A DNA stretch of 19,594 nucleotides from an uncultured Veillonella sp. (GTDB lineage: Bacteria > Bacillota > Negativicutes > Veillonellales > Veillonellaceae), in the NCBI GenBank assembly GCA_900552715.1, contig USAV01000025.1, positions 1 through 19,594 on the forward strand. The letters are read 5' to 3'. The notes beneath the pieces were generated by a model. It ran no database searches, had not been told where the DNA came from, and saw only the letters and a program-made list of their open reading frames with translations. A program made the position numbers and the translations under genes. This document shows, piece after piece, positions 14,329 to 19,594 of the stretch; position 1 is the first letter of the stretch; every line of letters begins with the position of its first letter.

Positions 14329-14355
14329 CAAGACCACTCCAAATGGAATGGTCTC
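14329..14355 (-). terminator. Regulatory terminator between the minus-strand TPP riboswitch and thiW
   Basis: Read on the minus strand, AGACCATTCC-ATTT-GGAGTGGTCT forms a 10-bp stem with one U-G pair and a T-rich tail. The wobble pairs only on this strand. The hairpin lies between the aptamer and the thiW ribosome site, as expected for attenuation by TPP. Confidence 0.85.
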
Positions 14356-14378
14356 GTAATAGTTTAGTATTATGTTGC

Positions 14379-14460
14379 ACTCCACTTCCCTACGCCAGTA
14401 TTATCTGGATCAGGTCTAGGGTTTTGAATGGTCAATCTCAGCAAAAGCACCCCTAGTGGC
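14379..14460 (-). promoter_or_regulatory. TPP riboswitch controlling thiW-thiD-thiM/E
   Basis: On the minus strand the conserved THI-box parts appear in order: CCACTAGGGGTGC, GCTGAGA, ACCTGATC, GGATAATACTGGCGTAGGGAA, then AGTGG closing P1 with CCACT. A terminator follows and then thiW. Binding of thiamin diphosphate should favour termination. Confidence 0.96.
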
Positions 14461-14479
14461 AATATATTTTTATACTCTA

Positions 14480-14508
14480 GTTATAACATCATTATACAAT
14501 CTATGCAA
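14480..14508 (-). promoter_or_regulatory. Candidate promoter of the thiW operon
   Basis: On the minus strand TTGCAT (14503-14508), a 17-nt spacer and TATAAC (14480-14485) lie just upstream of the riboswitch. It sits back-to-back with the cytX promoter. Confidence 0.5.
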
Positions 14509-14517
14509 CAAAAAGAA

Positions 14518-14546
14518 TTGACGGTTTCCTATTATCCGCATATAAT
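14518..14546 (+). promoter_or_regulatory. Promoter of the cytX transcript
   Basis: TTGACG, exactly 17 nt, then TATAAT: a near-consensus housekeeping promoter. It starts transcription just ahead of the plus-strand TPP riboswitch. Confidence 0.85.
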
Positions 14547-14549
14547 GAA

Positions 14550-14641
14550 GCCATAACGGGGTGCTCACAAGAGTGGGCTGAGAGTAAGCTATCGCTTTAA
14601 CCCATAACCTGATTTGGATAATGCCAACGTAGGGAACATAG
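14550..14641 (+). promoter_or_regulatory. TPP riboswitch controlling cytX
   Basis: The THI-box elements CGGGGTGC, GGGCTGAGA, AACCTGATTTGGATAATGCC and ACGTAGGGAA appear in the canonical order. The aptamer is followed by a terminator and then cytX. Confidence 0.96.
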
Positions 14642-14648
14642 AGGATTA

Positions 14649-14678
14649 AAAGCCGAGTTCCTATGAACTCGGCTTTTT
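14649..14678 (+). terminator. Regulatory terminator between the plus-strand TPP riboswitch and cytX
   Basis: AAAGCCGAGTTC pairs perfectly with GAACTCGGCTTT around CTAT and is followed by T residues. It lies 27 nt before the cytX start, so ligand-bound aptamer should stop transcription here. Confidence 0.9.
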
Positions 14679-14704
14679 CTATGACTTCCTGGCAAGGAGG
14701 ACGT

Positions 14705-15898
14705 ATGAAAAATACATATATTACACAACCACAGTTCGCCATGATATGGTTTGGTGCCGCTCTATCTATAGCGGAAATTATGACAGGAACTTATCTGGCC
14801 CCCTTAGGGCTCACTCAAGGTCTATATGCCATCATACTAGGGCATATCATCGGCGGTATATTGCTCTTCGGAGCAGGCCTCATTGGTGGACGTTTACGGC
14901 AAGGCAGTATGAATACAACCGCCTTCAGCTTTGGATCACTAGGGGCTAAAGGCTTTGCCTTTTTAAATATGCTTCAACTTATCGGCTGGACTAGCATCAT
15001 GATCTACGATGCCATGCTAGCCTTACAAGAGCTAGCACCTCTATCCCCTATAATTTGGACGATAGCTATCGGAGCACTTGTCATCCTGTGGCTTTTCATC
15101 GGCCTCCACAATACGGGCTATATTCAAGCCATCGTATCTGTTCTATTGCTAGGTCTCACCCTCTATATGGGCGCTCACATGATATCACAGTGGCCTAGTG
15201 AAGGTAGCCCTCTAACTAGTGGAAACATGAGTTTCATCGCTGCCCTTGAGTTATCTATTGCCATGCCACTATCTTGGCTACCTCTCATTAGTGATTATAC
15301 CCGTGAAAGCAAAAAACCTTTCTCCGCATCACTTACAAGTGCCACAGTCTACACTGTAACAAGTATCGTTATGTACACCTTAGGTCTTAGTGCCGCAATC
15401 TTTGGCGGTGGCGACTCCATCATTACTATCATGATGAATGCAGGACTTGGCCTTGCGGGCCTCATCGTTATCATCTTCTCTACCGTTACTACAACCTTTA
15501 TGGACGCTTACTCTGCAGGCGTATCTAGTACAACTATCTATAACGGTGCATCTAGTAAAGGCATCGCCGTCATCGTTACGCTCGTGGGCACTATTGCAGC
15601 TATTCTATATCCAATGGATGATATTACAGACTTCCTATACCTCATTGGATCTGTATTTGCTCCAATGATTGCCATCCTATTAGCTGATTATTTTATCAAT
15701 CGTCAACAAGTACAAACTCTATCGGCTTATCTCGTACGAGGTCTTATTTGGGCCGCATCCGTTGGTTTATACCACTATATGTTACATAGTGAAAGCACAA
15801 TAGGTGCTACATTACCAGCCTTCACAATGGCATTTGTCATTACAGCTATCGTTGGATTTATAAGTAAAACAGCGCACATATCAACAGAAATTAAGTAG
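14705..15898 (+). CDS. cytX: Putative hydroxymethylpyrimidine transporter CytX (NCS1 family)
   Basis: A 397-residue membrane protein with about 12 hydrophobic segments, of the nucleobase:cation symporter-1 family. It carries FGAALSIAEIMTGTYLAPLGLTQG, GRLRQGSMNTTAFSFGSLGAKGF, LSWLPLISDYTRESKKPFSASL and a DAYSAGVSS block. CytX is predicted from its recurrent TPP-riboswitch control to import HMP. The start is the ATG at 14705 with AAGGAGG 5 nt upstream; an in-frame ATG 14 codons earlier lies in the terminator loop. Control by a TPP riboswitch and the divergent thiW-thiD-thiM/E operon support a thiamin role over cytosine uptake. The substrate is inference. Confidence 0.92.
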   Translation: MKNTYITQPQFAMIWFGAALSIAEIMTGTYLAPLGLTQGLYAIILGHIIGGILLFGAGLIGGRLRQGSMNTTAFSFGSLGAKGFAFLNMLQLIGWTSIMIYDAMLALQELAPLSPIIWTIAIGALVILWLFIGLHNTGYIQAIVSVLLLGLTLYMGAHMISQWPSEGSPLTSGNMSFIAALELSIAMPLSWLPLISDYTRESKKPFSASLTSATVYTVTSIVMYTLGLSAAIFGGGDSIITIMMNAGLGLAGLIVIIFSTVTTTFMDAYSAGVSSTTIYNGASSKGIAVIVTLVGTIAAILYPMDDITDFLYLIGSVFAPMIAILLADYFINRQQVQTLSAYLVRGLIWAASVGLYHYMLHSESTIGATLPAFTMAFVITAIVGFISKTAHISTEIK

Positions 15899-15998
15899 CA
15901 TTAGCAAGTAACATCTATTATAAACGTACTAATTCAACACTAAAGATTAAAGATAATAGTAAGTACACTGCTACCATTGCTATCAACTATCTAAAAAG

Positions 15999-16092
15999 AA
16001 AACACCTTCACAATCCACTAGTTACTGAACTATACAACTCAAAATTGTATCCAATTTTTGGCATGTAGTTCATAGGATTATGAAGGTGTTTT
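15999..16092. terminator. Large branched inverted repeat between cytX and modC
   Basis: AAAACACCTTCA (15999-16010) pairs with 16081-16092. After one mismatch, AATCC pairs with GGATT (16012-16016/16075-16079), giving about 17 bp. Inside, GAACTA pairs with TAGTTC (16027-16032/16066-16071), and two small hairpins branch off: TACAA/TTGTA and CCAA/TTGG. The minus-strand side runs into TTTTCTTTTT, so it is probably the modC operon terminator and perhaps also serves cytX. It is much larger than the other terminators here. Confidence 0.6.
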
Positions 16093-16159
16093 ATGTATCT
16101 CTATTTAATTTTAAAGTATTTTATCACTGTATCAAAACATATGATTTGAATGTTTATCA

Positions 16160-16789
16160 TCATTCAGCAATCGTAATAAGCCCGTTTTCACAGGTCCAGT
16201 GTCTATCTCCTACGCTTTCTGCTTCGCTTTCATCATGGGTAACCCATACGCAAGGTACATCCCATTCACGGATGATAGAAACAAGATCCTCTCGAACCTG
16301 TTTACGCAAATTCCAATCTAATGCAGATAAAGGCTCATCAAGAAGCAACACAGTCGGTTTAGAGTAGAGCGCACGGCCTAATGCAACCCGTTGTTGCTCA
16401 CCACCGGATAAACTACCTGCCTTTATATGTCTATATTTTTCAAGACCTAACCGATTTAATAAACTATCGCACATATCCGGTGTGCCACGTTTACTATAGG
16501 TAACATTATGCTCTACAGATAGGTGAGGAAATACAATATTACCTTGTGGCATATAGCCTACTTGGCGTTCTTGAGCAGGCACCCAAAGTTTTTTATCTCG
16601 ATCAACCCATGTCGTTTCATCACATTGAATGCGGCCAGTTGTGGGTTTTACGAGGCCCGCGATGCATTTGATAAAAGTACTTTTACCACTACCGGACTGT
16701 CCAGTCAGCACAGTAATACCAGACGGCAGCGCACCATCGGCTTTCACAGTCACAGAAGGTCTAGCTACAGTAAAGGAAAATGTAATCAT
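16160..16789 (-). CDS. modC: Molybdate ABC transporter ATP-binding protein (short form)
   Basis: A 209-residue ABC ATPase that powers molybdate import. Walker A GQSGSGKST is at residues 30-38. The Q-loop stretch VGYMPQGNIVFPHLSVEHNV, signature LSGGEQQRVALGRAL, Walker B VLLLDEPLSALD and H-loop WVTHDESEAESVGD follow. The protein stops right after the ATPase core. The roughly 130-residue C-terminal molybdate-binding (Mop/TOBE) domain of the Enterobacterial ModC is missing, so any feedback through that domain is absent. AGGAGG lies just before the start. It is 8 nt downstream of modB. Confidence 0.9.
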   Translation of the reverse strand: MITFSFTVARPSVTVKADGALPSGITVLTGQSGSGKSTFIKCIAGLVKPTTGRIQCDETTWVDRDKKLWVPAQERQVGYMPQGNIVFPHLSVEHNVTYSKRGTPDMCDSLLNRLGLEKYRHIKAGSLSGGEQQRVALGRALYSKPTVLLLDEPLSALDWNLRKQVREDLVSIIREWDVPCVWVTHDESEAESVGDRHWTCENGLITIAE

Positions 16790-16797
16790 AGAACCTC

Positions 16798-17466
16798 CTA
16801 ATTATTATCTGTATGGCGGAATAAGGACCCTTTTGTAATAAGGTGAATCCCGCTCAGTAACGCCAATGTAAGAACACAAATATAAATAACGAGCTCAAAG
16901 GCATCCATGTACTGCCCTGCTTCTACATAGGAGTAGATAGCTAATGGCATAGTACGTGTTACCTTTGGAATATTACCAGCAATCAAGATGGTAGCACCGA
17001 ATTCGCCCATGGCACGACAGAATGCCAAGATGCTGCCTGTCACAATACCTTTCCATGCAAGGGGAATCGATATAGTGAAGAAGATACGTAGCTCAGAAGC
17101 ACCTAAGGTGCGCGCTACATCCTCCATATTATGATCTACTGACTGTAATGCAGAACGTACTGTTTGATAAAACAGTGGAAATGCAATAACAGAAGAGGCT
17201 ATAACGGCACCGGAAGCGGCAAAAACGACACTCATGCCATGAGCTTCAAGCCAAGCCCCAAAGGCATAGCCCGGTGTAAATACCATAAGTAGCGCAAAAC
17301 CAACAACGACTGGCGGTAAAACAAGGGGCAACGTAATTAAAGCATCGAGAATGGCAATGCCGCCCCATTTACAGCGATTCATCCAATAACAAGTTGCTAA
17401 GCCACTTAAAATAACTATAATAAGAGCAATACTTGCCACCCACAGCGATAACCAAAATGGACTCAT
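16798..17466 (-). CDS. modB: Molybdate ABC transporter permease
   Basis: A 222-residue inner-membrane permease with about five transmembrane segments. LDALITLPLVLPPVVVGFALL and the cytoplasmic EAA loop DVARTLGASELRIFFTISIPLAWKGIVTGSILAFCRAMGEFGATILIAGN are typical of ModB. The start has a G-rich ribosome site, AAAGGGGGG. It forms a transcriptional unit with modC. Between it and modA lies a terminator-like hairpin, so modBC may be expressed at a lower level than modA. Confidence 0.93.
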   Translation of the reverse strand: MSPFWLSLWVASIALIIVILSGLATCYWMNRCKWGGIAILDALITLPLVLPPVVVGFALLMVFTPGYAFGAWLEAHGMSVVFAASGAVIASSVIAFPLFYQTVRSALQSVDHNMEDVARTLGASELRIFFTISIPLAWKGIVTGSILAFCRAMGEFGATILIAGNIPKVTRTMPLAIYSYVEAGQYMDAFELVIYICVLTLALLSGIHLITKGSLFRHTDNN

Positions 17467-17552
17467 GCTATCCCCCCTTTCTATTTAATAATGCTGAAAT
17501 CATATATTTCCAGCTAGGACTAACAACAATAATATATATATTGTACCATAAG

Positions 17553-17581
17553 AAAACGCTAGCCATGAGAGCTAGCGTTTT
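17553..17581 (-). terminator. Hairpin between modA and modB
   Basis: AAAACGCTAGC pairs perfectly with GCTAGCGTTTT around a 7-nt loop, 4 nt after the modA stop in the direction of transcription, followed by TTTTCTTATGG. It is likely a partial terminator within the mod operon, giving excess binding protein over permease. Confidence 0.75.
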
Positions 17582-17585
17582 ACTC

Positions 17586-18374
17586 TTATTTAGAAGTGGA
17601 GAAACCGTATTTCTCTAATACTTTTTGTCCCTCTGGGCTCATTACATATTGGTAGAAATCTTTTGCCAATGCATTGTCATATTTTTTAATGATACCGATT
17701 GGATAGATAACTGGATCATGAGAATCTGCAGGTGTTACTGCGGAAATTTGAACGGCATCACCTGCTGCAATAGCATCAGTTTTATAGATAAAGCCCGCAT
17801 CACCAGCACCTTGGCTAATAGATGCTGTTACAGCTTTTACGTCTTTAGCATATACTACATTTGGTTCAACTTGTTCCCAAACACCTAATTTTGTTAATAC
17901 TTGTTTACCATAGTTACCAGCTGGCACTGTTTCAGGGTTTCCCAATACAATGCGTTTCACACTAGCAATTTGATTTAATTCAACTTTAGGTTGACCTTTT
18001 GGAACTACGAGAACGAGTTCATTTGTAACGAACGGTTTTACATCACTTACAAGGTCTTTTTCTTGTAACATTTTCATATTTTTTTCGTCAGCAGAGATGA
18101 ATAAGCTAGCTGGTGCACCTTGTTCAATTTGTTGACGCAATGTGCCAGAACCAGCAAAGTTAATAACAATTTGATCATCTGCTAAATTATGGCTTTTTTT
18201 GTAAGCATCAGCCAGTTCTGTGAGAGCCCCTTTAAGACTGGCAGCAGCTTGTACTGTAATCTTTTCAGATGTACTTGGTTTACCTGTTTCTGCCGGTTTG
18301 CTTGCATCGTTACCACAGCCTACTAGAAAAGCAAGCATAAAAATGCTCATTAATACTAATAGAATTCGTTTCAT
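17586..18374 (-). CDS. modA: Molybdate-binding lipoprotein of the ModABC importer
   Basis: A 262-residue substrate-binding protein. Residues 1-20 form a lipoprotein signal, MKRILLVLMSIFMLAFLVGC, with lipobox LVGC and lipidation at Cys20. The mature part has QAAASLKGALTELADAYKK, NFAGSGTLRQQIEQGAPASLFISADEKNM, VPAGNYGKQVL and GDAGFIYKTDA, which carry the oxyanion-contacting Ser and backbone loops of ModA. The start is the ATG at 18374 with AGGAGG 7 nt upstream; the longer frame starting 11 codons earlier has no site. Tungstate could also be bound. It is the first gene of the mod operon. Confidence 0.93.
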   Translation of the reverse strand: MKRILLVLMSIFMLAFLVGCGNDASKPAETGKPSTSEKITVQAAASLKGALTELADAYKKSHNLADDQIVINFAGSGTLRQQIEQGAPASLFISADEKNMKMLQEKDLVSDVKPFVTNELVLVVPKGQPKVELNQIASVKRIVLGNPETVPAGNYGKQVLTKLGVWEQVEPNVVYAKDVKAVTASISQGAGDAGFIYKTDAIAAGDAVQISAVTPADSHDPVIYPIGIIKKYDNALAKDFYQYVMSPEGQKVLEKYGFSTSK

Positions 18375-18448
18375 AATTCCTCCTGTGCATCCCTTTGGAC
18401 TCCACACTGTGAAAGCTATGGTTACTCACCGTAGAGACACCATCAAAT

Positions 18449-18495
18449 AACAAACTAAAATATACGATATATTCACATTATACTATAAGTTTGTT
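18449..18495. promoter_or_regulatory. modA promoter region with a flanking inverted repeat
   Basis: AACAAACT (18449-18456) is mirrored by AGTTTGTT (18488-18495), 31 nt apart. On the minus strand the -10-like TATAAT lies between them. Such flanking arms could be a repressor operator. I could not match them to the ModE consensus. Confidence 0.35.
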
Positions 18496-18603
18496 CATTA
18501 AGATGTATGTAATAACTCACATTTTGTATATATATTTCTGATAGAAACCATAAGAAATCATAATGGATAAAACTTTTAAGCCCCAAATAATACATACTAT
18601 GGT

Positions 18604-18619
18604 ATCATAATATTATGAT
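18604..18619. promoter_or_regulatory. 16-bp perfect palindrome upstream of the AEC transporter
   Basis: ATCATAATATTATGAT lies 41-56 nt before the start codon, just ahead of a candidate -10 (TATATT). It may be an operator. Its low sequence complexity limits confidence. Confidence 0.35.
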
Positions 18620-18659
18620 TAACTATGCTATATATTAATGAGAAACTCTAGGTGAGACG

Positions 18660-19594
18660 ATGAATATATTCGAATTAATAGGCCATATATTTATGAACTC
18701 TATGGTTCCTATCTTCATGCTTATAGGCGTAGGCTTTATATTAGATAGAAAATTCAAACTAGATCTGTATACGCTGAGTAAACTAAACTTCTACATATTA
18801 TTACCAACCTTTGTATTTAGGGCCATGTATGAAGCTAAATTTACATCCGGTACGTTAGAAATTGTATTTTGTGCACTAGTTGTACTCATACTGAACTCTA
18901 TACTTTCAGGTGTGGTCGGCAAAATACAAGGTTATGATGTAGCAAAAATCGCCACATTAAAGAACTGCGTTATGTTTAACAATGTCGGCAATATGGGCAT
19001 CGCCCTTGCTATCTTTGTTTTTACCAATGTGCCCTACGTCATCGATGGCGCAACCCCCTATGCTGATTTAGGTCTTGTCAGCGTTGTATCCATTATGATT
19101 ATACAGACCATTACGAGTAACACCTATGGTTTCTATCAAGCTGGTGCTGGCCGATTGAGTACAAAAGATGCCTTAAACGTAGTGTTCCACATGCCTATGG
19201 TATACGCCATTCCTCTCGCTTTGATTTGTCAGCTCTTACCATTTGATTTACATGGCCTCTTCTTCTTTGCACCTCTTAAGATTTTTGCTAATGCCTTCGT
19301 TGGTGTTGCGATGATTGCCTTAGGGGTACAAATTAATAGAACACCATTAAACTTCTTTAAAGCCGATGTTATGCTCGCTACATCCTTACGACTCATCGTA
19401 AGTCCTCTTATCGCAGCAGTTATCACTATACTCTTTATTATGTTCTACGGCCCAATGCATCCTATAGCAGCACAGACTATAGTCATTACCTACAGTGTCC
19501 CAACAGCTATTAATATGGCACTCATTGCTATTGAAATGAAGAATAATCCTGAATATGCTACGCAAATCGTTATGGGCACCACAATTCTATCGGC
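18660..19594 (+). CDS. AEC-family transporter (auxin efflux carrier / organic acid permease type), partial
   Basis: The frame is open for 311 codons and runs off the window, so the 3' end is missing; full members are about 310-330 residues, so little is lost. It starts MNIFELIGHIFMNSMVPIFMLIGVGFILDRKF and shows about ten hydrophobic segments, with the discontinuous-helix motif MFNNVGNMGIALAIF in the first half. The second half has VGVAMIALGVQIN and the matching YSVPTAINMALIAIE. AGGTGAG lies just before the ATG. AEC proteins export or import small organic anions such as malate or malonate. The substrate cannot be told from sequence. It is divergent from modA. Confidence 0.85.
   Translation, partial: MNIFELIGHIFMNSMVPIFMLIGVGFILDRKFKLDLYTLSKLNFYILLPTFVFRAMYEAKFTSGTLEIVFCALVVLILNSILSGVVGKIQGYDVAKIATLKNCVMFNNVGNMGIALAIFVFTNVPYVIDGATPYADLGLVSVVSIMIIQTITSNTYGFYQAGAGRLSTKDALNVVFHMPMVYAIPLALICQLLPFDLHGLFFFAPLKIFANAFVGVAMIALGVQINRTPLNFFKADVMLATSLRLIVSPLIAAVITILFIMFYGPMHPIAAQTIVITYSVPTAINMALIAIEMKNNPEYATQIVMGTTILS

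Noticed and set aside
15957..15968. Another GTAAGTAC near the end of cytX
   Set aside because: Only the two innermost pairs can form and there is no neighbouring array; probably chance.
18375..18460. Possible molybdenum-cofactor riboswitch upstream of modA
   Set aside because: The leader has small hairpins, but I could not find the conserved parts of that class, and ModE-type sites do not match either.

Overview
The window looks like chromosome of a Veillonella-type Negativicute, a diderm Firmicute with low GC. The support is indirect. There is an outer-membrane autotransporter with a C-terminal phenylalanine, Firmicute-style AGGAGG ribosome sites, AT-rich promoters, TPP riboswitches that use terminators, and a meso-DAP gene set. 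No phage, insertion sequence, CRISPR array, rRNA or tRNA was seen.

Layout. (1) Positions 1-4930 hold dapL (LL-DAP aminotransferase), a convergent type V autotransporter, and ddh (meso-DAP dehydrogenase), so two different routes to diaminopimelate flank a surface protein. (2) Positions 4975-6430 hold a candidate structured RNA with its own promoter and terminator, followed by the ATPase gene ychF. (3) Positions 6460-7559 hold a CsbD-like stress protein and a nitroreductase on the minus strand. (4) Positions 7672-10069 hold a minus-strand selenium cluster, read in the order DUF951 protein, selD, yedF, DUF3343 protein. An 11-copy heptanucleotide tandem repeat lies between selD and yedF. (5) Positions 10370-11361 hold a rubrerythrin gene whose mRNA leader and trailer carry a striking series of short hairpins. 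(6) Positions 11464-15898 hold a thiamin salvage locus. A minus-strand operon thiW-thiD-thiM/E and a plus-strand cytX diverge from one intergenic region, and each sits behind its own TPP riboswitch and terminator. ThiW is predicted to bring in the thiazole and CytX the pyrimidine; ThiM and ThiD phosphorylate them and ThiE joins them. (7) Positions 16160-18374 hold a molybdate ABC importer, modA-modB-modC in transcription order on the minus strand. (8) From 18660 to the window end runs a partial AEC-family transporter.

The observation most worth following is the rubrerythrin transcript. Ten AAGT tetranucleotides occur in about 240 nt of 5' leader, spaced about 19-28 nt apart after the first gap. 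Nearly all sit in the loop or centre of a small inverted repeat. The stems differ completely from one another but stay self-complementary, while the loop stays AAGT and always lies on the sense strand. Four more follow the stop codon. This is what a tandem array of AAGU-loop RNA hairpins would look like, and I know of no named element that matches it. Second in interest is the rod-like, promoter- and terminator-bounded RNA candidate upstream of ychF. Third is the heptamer array in the selenium operon.
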